DNA from: Hyphomicrobiaceae bacterium
GTDB taxonomy: Bacteria > Pseudomonadota > Alphaproteobacteria > Rhizobiales > Methyloligellaceae
DNA length: 64,000 nt
Direction: 5' to 3'
Assembly (NCBI GenBank): GCA_028066055.1
Contig: JALCBY010000001.1
Span: 1-64,000 of the forward strand
How positions within the stretch are numbered: the stretch's first letter is position 1; each line of letters opens with the position of its first letter. Under the pieces are notes generated by a model. It was not told where the DNA came from. It worked only from the letters and a program-made list of their open reading frames with translations, and did no database searches. Below, in pieces: positions 1-7,940 of the stretch. The translations under genes and the position numbers were made by a program.

Positions 1-76
1 GCCGGCTTAGCTCAGGTGGTAGAGCGGCTGATTTGTAATCAGTAGGTCGGGGGTTCGAGTCCTCCAGCCGGCACCA
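1..76 (+). tRNA. tRNA-Thr (anticodon TGT)
   Basis: The cloverleaf folds completely. The 7-bp acceptor stem 1-7 pairs with 66-72, there is a D arm, and the anticodon stem encloses a 7-nt loop with TGT, which reads ACA threonine codons. The GGGGG/CCTCC T stem surrounds TTCGAGT. The discriminator A is at 73 and CCA is encoded at 74-76. No integrase or duplicated tRNA 3' end was seen nearby. Confidence 0.97.
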
Positions 77-163
77 TTCCCGCAAGCCTCTCCATCCAAC
101 AAAGAATACCAAGGTGACCGGCTTGCTCACCCCTATACCGACTGATCAAGGCCGTTAGGCCCG

Positions 164-355
164 TCAACCGGCCCAATCGCTCAAAATCAACAGCAGCCCG
201 AGAATCGAGAACGCCGCGCCGGCGAGCGCGAAGCGCGCCACGAGCTCGGAATAGACGATCCGCGCCAGACGGGGGCTGCGCAGCATGTCCTTCAGCCAGA
301 ACAACCCCAGGATCGTCCCGAGAATTCCAATACCGGCAAAAAACAGATAGTACAT
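164..355 (-). CDS. small twin-transmembrane protein, 63 aa
   Basis: The start at 355 is chosen because a perfect AGGAGG-type ribosome binding site lies about 3-9 bases upstream, whereas longer upstream starts have none and read through basic, low-complexity sequence. The product begins MYYLFFAGIGILGTILGLFW, a first hydrophobic segment, then a short basic linker (LKDMLRSPRLAR) and a second hydrophobic segment near the C terminus ending ILSDWAG. This suggests a two-helix hairpin in the inner membrane. I do not recognise the family. It stands alone between the tRNA-Thr gene and the oxalate/formate island, with no operon partner. Confidence 0.6.
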   Translation of the reverse strand: MYYLFFAGIGILGTILGLFWLKDMLRSPRLARIVYSELVARFALAGAAFSILGLLLILSDWAG

Positions 356-546
356 CTTCCTCCTGCGCACCCGCGTGCGTGCCGCGCGGAGCGCGGACCT
401 GAAGGCAAGCATGCGCGGTGGCGGCGGCACCTGTCCAGAGCGTTGCACGCACAAAAAAGGCCGGATCCCGCTGCTCCAGGATCCGGCCAGAATGAACGCA
501 TGCAAGGGAGGAAGCCTGCGTTCGGTAATCTCTTATATGTAGGTCG

Positions 547-723
547 TTATGCGGCGTGACCAAGTGCTTCCGGGCCGGCACCCGGCTTCCGGTCACCGCC
601 TGTGGTTGTTTTGGTCCCGCGAAAATTCGCTTTGAACCATGCGGCAACCGCCAACCCCATCTTCACAAGCGGTGCGAAGGAATAACGGGTGTAAGTGTCC
701 TCAAATGCGCTCATCTTGGCCAT
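547..723 (-). CDS. unrecognised small protein, 58 aa, behind a TGGTATACCA operator
   Basis: The start at 723 is chosen because GGAGG lies 10 bases upstream (734-738). A second ATG at 714 would be too far from it. The product has an acidic/aromatic start (MAKMSAFEDTYTRYSF), one moderately hydrophobic stretch (LVKMGLAVAAWFKANF), and a hydrophilic Gly/Lys-rich tail. It could be a membrane-associated or amphipathic peptide. I do not recognise it. The upstream gene in the same direction is the formate dehydrogenase alpha subunit, ending 234 bases away. A perfect 14-base palindrome of the same type found in the oxalate promoter region sits 24-37 bases upstream of the start, so it may belong to that regulon. 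Coding status rests on the RBS and frame only. Confidence 0.45.
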   Translation of the reverse strand: MAKMSAFEDTYTRYSFAPLVKMGLAVAAWFKANFRGTKTTTGGDRKPGAGPEALGHAA

Positions 724-746
724 GGTTCCTGCCCCTCCTAGGGCGC

Positions 747-760
747 TCTGGTATACCAGA
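747..760. promoter_or_regulatory. perfect palindrome TCTGGTATACCAGA, putative GntR operator
   Basis: This is a 14-base perfect inverted repeat with core TGGTATACCA, located between the formate dehydrogenase alpha gene and the 58-aa ORF and just upstream of that ORF's RBS. The same 10-base core occurs at 11181-11190 before the GntR gene, and close variants occur at 7619-7642 and 7775-7800. FadR-type GntR proteins are known to bind short palindromes of the TGGT-N-ACCA kind. Assignment to the GntR protein in this window is inference. Confidence 0.55.
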
Positions 761-957
761 TACATAGCACCAATTCGGCGATGCACAATAGCGTCTCTCA
801 ATTTTTCATCTAAAAATAGGGGGTTTTTGCGCATATCAGCCATGCAATTTGTGCAGGGCAACATGAGCAAATCGCCCCGCACGAAACCAGTCGCAAAGGC
901 CTGTGATGGTGACGGATTGCCGGCGTATCGCGGAACGCGCGTGTCCGCGTCAGTCCC

Positions 958-3738
958 CTACTCGGCCGCCTCCAGAGCGACGGGCGCAGGCTCCACGCGG
1001 GCTGCACAGAATTTGAACTCCGGAATCTTACCGTAAGGATCAAGCTGCGGGTTGGTGAGAAGATTGGCCGCGGCCTCTGCAAAGCAAAACGGAATGAACA
1101 CCATTCCTTCCGGCACATCGCGGTCCTGACGCGCCTTGAGGGTGATTTCTCCGCGCCGCGTTGTAACGGTGATGAAACTGCCCGGCTCGATACCGAGACG
1201 ACGGATATCGTGCTTATTCAGGCCCGCAACCGCCTCGGGTTCGAGCGTATCGAGCCGGTCGGCGCGCCGCGTCATAGCGCCCGTGTGCCAGTGCTCAAGC
1301 AACCGGCCGGTCGTGAGGACCATCGGATAGGTTTCATCGGGAAGCTCGTCCGGGGGTACAATGTCTGCCGGAACGATTTTGGCCCGTCCGCTTGCCGTCG
1401 GAAAGCCTGACGAGAAGATGATCTCGTTGCCGGGCTTGTCGGGCGCATCGCACGGATAGGTGACTGCATCCTCGCGGTCGAGCCGCTCCCAGGTGATGTT
1501 GTTGAGCGACGGCATCACCTGAGCCATTTCGGCGAATACGTCCTTGGGATGCGTGTAGGTCCAGTCGAGCCCGACGCGGTTCGCGATTTCCTGCACCAGC
1601 GCCCAGTCCTGACGCACCTCGCCCGGCGGATCGAGCACCGGCCGGCAGATCTGAACCTCCCGGTTGGTGTTGGTAAAAGTGCCCCATTTCTCCGCATGCG
1701 CCGAGGCGGGCAAAACGACGTCCGCGTGCCAGGCGGTTTCAGTCAGGAAAATGTCCTGCACGACTAGATGCTCAAGTTTCGCAAGTGCCGCGCGCGCATG
1801 TGCCTGATCGGGGTCTGACATCGCCGGGTTCTCTCCGAGGATGTACATCGCCTTGATCTCGTCATTCAGGATGGCATCGACGATCTCGACCACGGTCAGC
1901 CCTCGCTTGGGATCGAGTTCCGCCCCCCAGAAGTCCTGATATTCGCCCTGAATGGCCGGGTCCTCGACGGACCGGTAATCGGGATAGACCATGGGGATCA
2001 GCCCGGCGTCGGACGCACCCTGCACATTGTTCTGCCCGCGCAAGGGATGCAGGCCGGTGCCGGGACGCCCGACCTGTCCGGTGATCAGCGCGAGCGAGAT
2101 CAGGCAGCGCGAATTGTCGGTGCCGTGCACGTGCTGGGAAATCCCCATGCCCCAGAAGATGATTGAGCGGTTGGACGTCGCGTAAAGGCGCGCAACCTCC
2201 TTGATCGTCTCTGCCGGTATGCCGCAGATCTCACCCATCTTCTCCGGCGGGAACTTTTTGATGTTCTCCTTGAGCGCGTCGAAGCCTTCCGTATTCGCCT
2301 GTACATACTGGAGGTCGTAGAGCTCTTCCTCGATGATGGTGTGCAGCATCCCGTTGAGGAGGGACACGTCGGCGCCGGGCTTGAACTGAAGGACGCGGGT
2401 GGCATGCCGCCCGAGGCCCATATTCTGGCCCCGCGGATCCATGACGATCAGTTCCTTGCCCTCCTTGGCGGCGTTCTTGAGGAAGGTTGCGGCAACGGGA
2501 TGGTTTTCCGCAGGACGCGCGCCGATCACGATGATGCAGTCGGCATCTTTCGCGGCTGTGAATGGTGCAGTCACCGCGCCGGAATTCACGCCCTCCATGA
2601 GAGCGGCCACGGACGAGGCGTGGCACAGGCGCGTACAGTGATCGACATTGTTGGTTTTGAAACCCTGCCGGATCAATTTCTGGAACAGATAGGCTTCTTC
2701 ATTGGAGCATTTCGCCGAGCCGAACCCGGCAATGCCTTTGGGACCGGTTGCATCGAAGGTGGTTTTGAGACCGCCTGCCGCCCTTTCCAGCGCCTCTTCC
2801 CAGGTCGCCTCGCGGAATACGGTCATCACGTCTTCGCCGCGCAGGTTCATCTTCGCGTCTTTTGGCGCGTCGTCGCGCCGGATCAGCGGTTTGGTCAGAC
2901 GGTCCGGGTGATGAATGTAATCGAAGCCGAACCGGCCCTTGACGCACAGCCGGTTGTTGTTCGCAGGCCCGTCGCGCCCGTCCACGTAGAGGATTTCGTT
3001 GCCCTTCACATGCACCTTGGTCTGACATCCCACGCCGCAATACGGACAAAGCGTATCGACGGAGCGATCCTCGAACTCCGTCCTTATACCCTGCTCATCC
3101 AGAAGGTTGGCCTCCATGAGCGCGCCGGTCGGACAGGCCTGCACGCACTCGCCGCAGGCCACACATGTGGATACGCCCATGCCGTCATCGAAATCGAAGA
3201 CGACCTTCGCGCCATGGCCGCGATACGCCATGCCGATAACGTCGTTGACCTGAACCTCGCGGCAGGCCCGCACACAGAGATTGCAGTGAATACACGCATC
3301 GAGATTCACCGAAATCGCCGAATGGGTGGTATCGGCGTCCGGCTGTTCGCGTTCGGGAAACCGGCTTGTCGGGCTGACGCCCATGTCGTCGACCCAGGTC
3401 CAGAATTTGGAGTTGGGGTCGTGCGCCGCCTCCCGATCCGGCTGATCGGAGAGGAGCAGCTCGAACACCATCTCGCGAGCCTGTTTGGCGCGCTCGGTCG
3501 CAGTCTTCACCTTCATGCCTTCGCTCGGCTCGCGAATACACGATGCGGCAAGGACGCGCTCGCCTTCGATTTCCACCATGCAGGCACGGCAGTTGCCGTC
3601 CGGACGGTAGCCCGGTTCGTCGAGGTAACACAGATGCGGAATCCGCGTGCCTTCGCGCTTGGCGACCTGCCAGATCGTCTCGCCAGACTCGGCCTCGACT
3701 TCTTTACCGTCGAGCTCGAACTTGATCCGGTCGCTCAT
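958..3738 (-). CDS. fdhA: formate dehydrogenase alpha subunit, NAD-linked, Mo/W-bis-PGD type
   Basis: This 926-aa subunit oxidises formate to CO2 at a molybdopterin centre and passes electrons to the NAD-reducing subunit. Domains in order are an N-terminal 2Fe-2S domain (Cys37, 50, 53, 67), two ferredoxin-type 4Fe-4S clusters (Cys149/152/155/159 and Cys192/195/198/202), then the molybdopterin domain with its own 4Fe-4S motif (Cys231/234/238/265). The active-site pair is Cys372-His373 in TRLCHASS, so it is a cysteine enzyme and not a selenoprotein. The C-terminal part is a molydopterin-dinucleotide-binding domain. The start at 3738 has GGAGG upstream, and its ATG overlaps the stop of the beta gene (ATGA), so the two are translationally coupled. 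The closest relatives I recall are the cytoplasmic FDH1-type enzymes of methylotrophs. Tungsten versus molybdenum cannot be read from sequence. Confidence 0.93.
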   Translation of the reverse strand: MSDRIKFELDGKEVEAESGETIWQVAKREGTRIPHLCYLDEPGYRPDGNCRACMVEIEGERVLAASCIREPSEGMKVKTATERAKQAREMVFELLLSDQPDREAAHDPNSKFWTWVDDMGVSPTSRFPEREQPDADTTHSAISVNLDACIHCNLCVRACREVQVNDVIGMAYRGHGAKVVFDFDDGMGVSTCVACGECVQACPTGALMEANLLDEQGIRTEFEDRSVDTLCPYCGVGCQTKVHVKGNEILYVDGRDGPANNNRLCVKGRFGFDYIHHPDRLTKPLIRRDDAPKDAKMNLRGEDVMTVFREATWEEALERAAGGLKTTFDATGPKGIAGFGSAKCSNEEAYLFQKLIRQGFKTNNVDHCTRLCHASSVAALMEGVNSGAVTAPFTAAKDADCIIVIGARPAENHPVAATFLKNAAKEGKELIVMDPRGQNMGLGRHATRVLQFKPGADVSLLNGMLHTIIEEELYDLQYVQANTEGFDALKENIKKFPPEKMGEICGIPAETIKEVARLYATSNRSIIFWGMGISQHVHGTDNSRCLISLALITGQVGRPGTGLHPLRGQNNVQGASDAGLIPMVYPDYRSVEDPAIQGEYQDFWGAELDPKRGLTVVEIVDAILNDEIKAMYILGENPAMSDPDQAHARAALAKLEHLVVQDIFLTETAWHADVVLPASAHAEKWGTFTNTNREVQICRPVLDPPGEVRQDWALVQEIANRVGLDWTYTHPKDVFAEMAQVMPSLNNITWERLDREDAVTYPCDAPDKPGNEIIFSSGFPTASGRAKIVPADIVPPDELPDETYPMVLTTGRLLEHWHTGAMTRRADRLDTLEPEAVAGLNKHDIRRLGIEPGSFITVTTRRGEITLKARQDRDVPEGMVFIPFCFAEAAANLLTNPQLDPYGKIPEFKFCAARVEPAPVALEAAE

Positions 3739-5441
3739 TTCAAATCCTCCGGAAAATATTTGATCACGCTGCGCAGCGGATTGGGCGCCGCCTGGCCGAG
3801 ACCGCAGATCGATGCATCGGCCATAACGCATGAGAGGTCTTCCAGCACTTGCGGATTCCATTCCCCGTTCGACATGAGTTTCACGGCCTTCTCCGTTCCG
3901 TTCCGGCATGGCGTGCACTGGCCGCAGCTTTCGTCCTCGAAGAACTTCATGAGATTGAGGGCCACGGCCTTGATGTCGTCCTTGTCGGACAGGATGACGA
4001 CGGCGTGCGAACCGACAAAACAACCGTGCTCTTCAAGCGTCCCGAAATCAAGCGGGATGTCGGCCATGGACTCAGGCAGGACTCCGCCCGATGCGCCACC
4101 GGGCAGGTAGCCCTTGAATGCGTGCCCATCGCTCATACCGCCGCAATGATCCTCGACCAGTTCCCTGGCGGTCGTTCCCGCAGCCACCAGCTTGACGCCG
4201 GGCTCCTTCACATGTCCCGACACCGAGTAGCTGCGCAAGCCTTTCGCGCCGTTTTTCCCTTGTGAAGCAAACCACTCCGCGCCTTGCTTGAGGATGTCCG
4301 GCACCCAGTAGAGCGTTTCCACATTGTTGACGAGCGTCGGCCGGTTGAAGATGCCGACCTGGGCCACGTAAGGCGGACGATGGCGTGGCAAGCCGCGCTT
4401 GCCCTCGATCGACTCGATCATCGCCGACTCTTCGCCGCAGATGTAGGCGCCAGCCCCGCGCCGCAACTCGATCCGCGTGTGGGCCGCAAGACCGGCTTCC
4501 ACCACCGCGGCAACTTCCATCAGCAGGATTTCGCGCGCAGCCGGGTACTCATCGCGCAGATAGATGTAAACGGTTTCCGCCTCGACCGCCCACGCGGCAA
4601 TCAGCATACCCTCAAGGAAGGCGTGCGGATTGGTCTCCAGATAGTAGCGGTCCTTGAACGTGCCGGGCTCGCCCTCGTCCGCGTTTACCGCCATAAGCCG
4701 CGGCTTTGCCTCGGCCCGGACAAAACTCCATTTCCGGCCTGTTGGAAACCCGGCGCCACCCAGCCCGCGCAACCCCGCATCGGACAGAAGGTCAATCACG
4801 TCCTCTACGGTTCGATCACCGGAAAGGCATTGTTTCAGAACGCTGTAACCGCCTTCTTTCTCATAAGTTTTGAAATTTGTGTATTCAGGAATATGAGGGT
4901 GTGTGTCGCCGCGTTTTGCCGCGTTCAACACCTCCTCCGACGTAATGTGATCGAGGTGCCTGTGCCCCACTTCGCATACCGGCGCGGTATCGCATCTCCC
5001 CATGCAGGGCGCACGCAAGATCCGGACATTCTCCAGAGCACCGTTCTCAAGCTCCGAAATCACCTGTTCGGCACCCGCCATCATGCAACTGAGCGACTCG
5101 CACACCCTAACGGTCACTGGTGCGGGACGCGCTTCTCCATCCCGGACAATATCGAAATGGGCGTAAAATGACGCGACCTCGAACACTTCCGCCATGGGGA
5201 TGCGAAGCTCCGCGCCGAGCGCCTGCAGGTGGCCTGCGGGCAGACATCCTTCCGCATCCTGGATGAGGTGCAAATACTCGATCAGCAGATCCCGCTGCCG
5301 GGGACGATCGCCCAGAAGTTCGGCCACAGCCGTCCGCTCGTCGTCCTTGAGCAGACGCCCTTTGGGGAAAACCGGCGCGTTGCGGCGGCCGGAACCGGGA
5401 TGGATGCGACGATCACCGCCGCCATTCGACATATCATTCAT
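3735..5441 (-). CDS. fdhB: formate dehydrogenase NAD-binding subunit, fused NuoE-NuoF (gamma-beta) type
   Basis: This 568-aa protein transfers electrons from the alpha subunit to NAD+. Residues about 30-175 are a NuoE-like thioredoxin-fold domain with 2Fe-2S ligands Cys114, Cys119, Cys146 and Cys150. Residues about 195-568 are NuoF-like, with the FMN/NAD loop GLRGLGGAGFPTGRKW (223-238), NADEGEPGTFKDR (253-265) and a 4Fe-4S site at Cys506, 509, 512 and 546. Many formate dehydrogenases carry these as separate FdsG and FdsB. The fusion is known from Methylobacterium FDH1. Its ATG overlaps the stop of the upstream CoA ligase alpha gene by ATGA and has no good RBS of its own, which suggests translation by coupling. 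Confidence 0.93.
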   Translation of the reverse strand: MNDMSNGGGDRRIHPGSGRRNAPVFPKGRLLKDDERTAVAELLGDRPRQRDLLIEYLHLIQDAEGCLPAGHLQALGAELRIPMAEVFEVASFYAHFDIVRDGEARPAPVTVRVCESLSCMMAGAEQVISELENGALENVRILRAPCMGRCDTAPVCEVGHRHLDHITSEEVLNAAKRGDTHPHIPEYTNFKTYEKEGGYSVLKQCLSGDRTVEDVIDLLSDAGLRGLGGAGFPTGRKWSFVRAEAKPRLMAVNADEGEPGTFKDRYYLETNPHAFLEGMLIAAWAVEAETVYIYLRDEYPAAREILLMEVAAVVEAGLAAHTRIELRRGAGAYICGEESAMIESIEGKRGLPRHRPPYVAQVGIFNRPTLVNNVETLYWVPDILKQGAEWFASQGKNGAKGLRSYSVSGHVKEPGVKLVAAGTTARELVEDHCGGMSDGHAFKGYLPGGASGGVLPESMADIPLDFGTLEEHGCFVGSHAVVILSDKDDIKAVALNLMKFFEDESCGQCTPCRNGTEKAVKLMSNGEWNPQVLEDLSCVMADASICGLGQAAPNPLRSVIKYFPEDLK

Positions 5442-6322
5442 GCGCTTAGATTGTTTAAGGATTGCCGCATCGTTTCCGCCACCTGACTGGAATTCGGCGC
5501 GATCTGCACACCGGCGGAACGCAATGCTTTTATTTTGTGATTGGCGTCGGCCCGTCCGAAGAGCGTCAGCGTGCCTGCATGACCCATGCGCCGCTCGGGA
5601 GGGGCATGGCGCCCCGCGACCAGTGCCACCACAGGTTTGGACGCTTTTGAGGATTTGAGAAAATCAGCCGCCATTTCCTCCCCTGCTCCCCCGATTTCAC
5701 CGATCAGAATAACGCCTTTGGTTTCGGGATCGTCCATGAAGAGCTCCAGGCACTCGACAAATCCGATTCCATGCACGGGATCGCCGCCGATACCGACGGT
5801 CGTTGACTGGCCGAGCCCCGCGGCGGTGGTCTGCGCCACCACCTCACTGGTCAGCGTTGCGGAGCGGGACACGATGCCGATCGAGCCCGGTCGTTCATGC
5901 GCCGTCGCCATCACGCCGAGCTTGCAAGCTTTGGGCGTCAGGATGCCTTGCGAGTTGGGGCCGACAAGGTGGGTCTTCGACCCCTCAAGGGCGTCTTTCA
6001 CCCGAACCATGTCGAGCACGGGAACACGTTCGGTCACGCAGACGACGACGGGAACCTCGGCTTCAATCGCCTCGATCATCGCGTCGGCCGCGTTTGCCGG
6101 CGGTACGAAAACGATGGACGCGGTGGCACCCGTTTGGGAGACCGCCTCGCGCACGCTGTCGAATATCGGCACGTCGAGATGCCGCGTCCCGCCCTTGCCC
6201 GGACGCACGCCGCCGACAACCTTTGTTCCGTAAGCCATCGCGCGTTCGATGTGATAGGACGCCGCGCGCCCGGTCATGCCCTGACAAATCACCGACGTGT
6301 CGGATCCAACGAGAATAGCCAT
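5438..6322 (-). CDS. ADP-forming CoA ligase alpha subunit (SucD/MtkB-like), substrate uncertain
   Basis: This 294-aa subunit has the SucD architecture: an N-terminal CoA-binding Rossmann domain with GGVRPGKGGTRHLD near 37-50, and the phosphohistidine His248 in RMGHAG. It would form an acyl-CoA from an acid, CoA and ATP, or run in reverse. Two conserved substrate-side motifs differ from SucD and malate-CoA ligase as I remember them: GPNSQG (121-126) instead of GPNC-PG/AG, and SRSATLTSE (152-160) instead of SRSGTLTYE. The start at 6322 is preceded by GGAGG; a TTG one codon earlier is possible. Its ATG shares a base with the stop of the beta gene (TGATG), and its own stop overlaps the start of the formate dehydrogenase. 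Context with oxc and frc suggests oxalate or formate as the acid. Confidence 0.85.
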   Translation of the reverse strand: MAILVGSDTSVICQGMTGRAASYHIERAMAYGTKVVGGVRPGKGGTRHLDVPIFDSVREAVSQTGATASIVFVPPANAADAMIEAIEAEVPVVVCVTERVPVLDMVRVKDALEGSKTHLVGPNSQGILTPKACKLGVMATAHERPGSIGIVSRSATLTSEVVAQTTAAGLGQSTTVGIGGDPVHGIGFVECLELFMDDPETKGVILIGEIGGAGEEMAADFLKSSKASKPVVALVAGRHAPPERRMGHAGTLTLFGRADANHKIKALRSAGVQIAPNSSQVAETMRQSLNNLSA

Positions 6323-7497
6323 CAAGCCGCCTCCGGGCGAACAAGCGCCACGACGCGCTCGATCCCGTCGCCCATGTCCTGAGCTTCGGTATACGCGATG
6401 CCGTAGTTGCGAAGCAGCGTATGGCCGTAATCCGCATTGTTGCCGGCGAACCGGACGACAAGCGGCACGGTACGGTCGTTCCGTTTCATGGAAATGCCGA
6501 TACCCTCCGCAATCGTGTCGCAGCGCTGCATTCCACCTCCGTGGACATTGACCAGAACCGCCGCGACGTTGGGGTTCGACAACAGGAGATCGAACCCGGC
6601 GGCGATATCGAGGCTCGTGGCGGTTGTTCTGATATCCATGAAATTGGCCGGCACGCCGCCGACATCGCTCAGCATATCATGTGTCGCAAGCGCCAGCCCG
6701 GCACCGTTGACCACAACGCCGATATCCCCGTCCATGCGGACATAGTTGATTTCGTTTTCCTGCGCCTGCAATTCGACGGGGTCGAGTTCGTCCCTGTCCC
6801 GGAAATTTCTCATCTCGGGATGCCTGAACAGCGCATTGTCATCGATCACCATCTTCACATCGAGCGCGACGAGATCGTTGCTTGCTGTGACCGCGAGCGG
6901 ATTGATCTCGATCAGGCTTGCGTCATTTTTCAGAAAGGCGCTTATCAGGCCCTCAAACAGTTTGACGGCCTTGGCTGAAAGCGGACCGGTCAGACCGATC
7001 TTTTTCGCGAATGCGGGAAACGTGCCCTTCACCGGAACGCCATCCGGTTTCAGCAAAAGCGTATGTATGATGGATGGGTTCGCGGCGGCGCGCTCTTCAA
7101 TGTCCTCACCACCCTGTTTTGCGCCGATCAGGGCAACCCTTCCGGACTGCCTGTCGACGAGAACCGCAACATAGATATCCCGTTCGGATGCGATCGCTTC
7201 CTCGACATAGACCGCGCGCACCGAGCGGCCTTCCGGGCCCGTCTGTTCTGTCACAAGCGTCTGCCCCAGGAGGTCTTCGGCGGCCTGCCGGACTTCCGCC
7301 ACGGAATCTACGATTTTCACGCCGCCTGCCCGTCCCCGGCCACCAGCCTGGACCTGCGCCTTGACCACGTAGCGCTCGCCCGGCAGTCGCCGTGCCACAT
7401 TTTGCGCCGCCGACGATGATTGCGCGACATCACCCGCCGGCAGAGGCACCCCGAAGCCGGACAGAAGATCCTTTGCCTGATATTCATGGAGGTTCAT
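6322..7497 (-). CDS. ADP-forming CoA ligase beta subunit (SucC/MtkA-like), substrate uncertain
   Basis: This 391-aa subunit starts MNLHEYQAKDLL like SucC. It has an ATP-grasp domain with the basic loop VKAQVQAGGRGRAGG (45-59) and Mg/ATP-site residues in LIEINPLAV (195-203). The C-terminal flavodoxin-like domain carries the loop that lies over the substrate. Here FMDIRTTAT (286-294) replaces the FLDVGGGAT of E. coli SucC, and NVHGGGMQRCD (317-327) replaces NIFGGIVRCD. Such changes point to a substrate other than succinate. It is the first gene of the operon, with an aGGTGAGGA-type RBS, and is divergent from the TctC gene across a 443-base regulatory region. Confidence 0.85.
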   Translation of the reverse strand: MNLHEYQAKDLLSGFGVPLPAGDVAQSSSAAQNVARRLPGERYVVKAQVQAGGRGRAGGVKIVDSVAEVRQAAEDLLGQTLVTEQTGPEGRSVRAVYVEEAIASERDIYVAVLVDRQSGRVALIGAKQGGEDIEERAAANPSIIHTLLLKPDGVPVKGTFPAFAKKIGLTGPLSAKAVKLFEGLISAFLKNDASLIEINPLAVTASNDLVALDVKMVIDDNALFRHPEMRNFRDRDELDPVELQAQENEINYVRMDGDIGVVVNGAGLALATHDMLSDVGGVPANFMDIRTTATSLDIAAGFDLLLSNPNVAAVLVNVHGGGMQRCDTIAEGIGISMKRNDRTVPLVVRFAGNNADYGHTLLRNYGIAYTEAQDMGDGIERVVALVRPEAA

Positions 7498-7618
7498 GCG
7501 CGCCTTTTCCTCACCTTGCCGCAGCGTTGCCTTGCACGACTTCTCTCGATCGCCTTAGACCTTTGTAGCACTGCTCCGCCCCCAAAACATCACCACCAAG
7601 TGCGGTTTGAAGACCCCA

Positions 7619-7642
7619 TGGTATGCCAGATACCATATACCA
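7619..7642. promoter_or_regulatory. pair of GGTATA-type operator-like sites, left cluster
   Basis: TGGTATGCCA (7619-7628) matches the palindrome TGGTATACCA at nine of ten bases. It is followed by CCATATACCA (7633-7642), an imperfect copy whose centre lies 14 bases further on. The pair sits about 122-145 bases upstream of the CoA ligase beta start, reading leftward. Binding by the GntR protein encoded at 11269 is inferred from shared sequence only. Confidence 0.45.
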
Positions 7643-7774
7643 GCGAGAAAACTGTGTCGAGCCACGTCATACCCCGAAACTCGCGGCTCGCGACATACCA
7701 ACCTCCCTCTGTGAAAGACCGAATTTAAGGACCGCAGGCCTTATCCGTCATCGAGATTGCCATCCAAAAATTAT

Positions 7775-7800
7775 TGGTATACATTCGACCAAATACCATT
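7775..7800. promoter_or_regulatory. GGTATA-type operator-like sites, right cluster
   Basis: TTGGTATACAT (7775-7785) and AATACCATT (7792-7800) share the half site with the perfect palindromes at 747-760 and 11181-11190. They lie about 140-165 bases upstream of the TctC ATG. Spacing between the half sites differs from that in the left cluster. Function is inferred. Confidence 0.4.
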
Positions 7801-7940
7801 AAGGGCCGAAAATATTAAACTTTGAACACAAGAGCCCGACCTCAGTTGCCGCTCGCGGGAATTGGGCATAACAATTGAGTACTTTACACTCACGCGTATT
7901 GTTCGGGCGCTGTGCGCTCAACCACCAAGGGAGGAAAATA

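Larger units (their letters stand above)
7498..7940. promoter_or_regulatory. divergent promoter region of the CoA ligase-FDH and TTT-oxc-frc units
   Basis: This 443-base non-coding stretch is more AT-rich than its neighbours. It holds several GGTATA-type half sites, listed separately, and the leader of the TctC gene, which ends in GGGAGG seven bases before the ATG. No convincing ORF with an RBS was seen in it. Promoter boxes were not assigned because several weak candidates exist. The arrangement predicts co-regulation of both directions by one factor. Confidence 0.7.

Noticed and set aside
1-163. tRNA-Thr gene as an integration site of a mobile element
   Set aside because: No integrase, repeated tRNA 3' end or foreign-looking genes follow it inside the window.
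958-3738. Possible selenocysteine in formate dehydrogenase
   Set aside because: The active-site position is an ordinary Cys codon (Cys372), with no in-frame TGA.
2341-4110. 589-aa open frame on the plus strand, antisense to the formate dehydrogenase genes
   Set aside because: It lies opposite a clear, cofactor-motif-rich gene pair, has no RBS or recognisable domain, and is a codon-bias shadow in GC-rich DNA.
7498-7940. Riboswitch in the leader of the TctC gene
   Set aside because: No recognised aptamer pattern or terminator/antiterminator pair was found; the repeated GGTATA sites explain the region better as protein operators.
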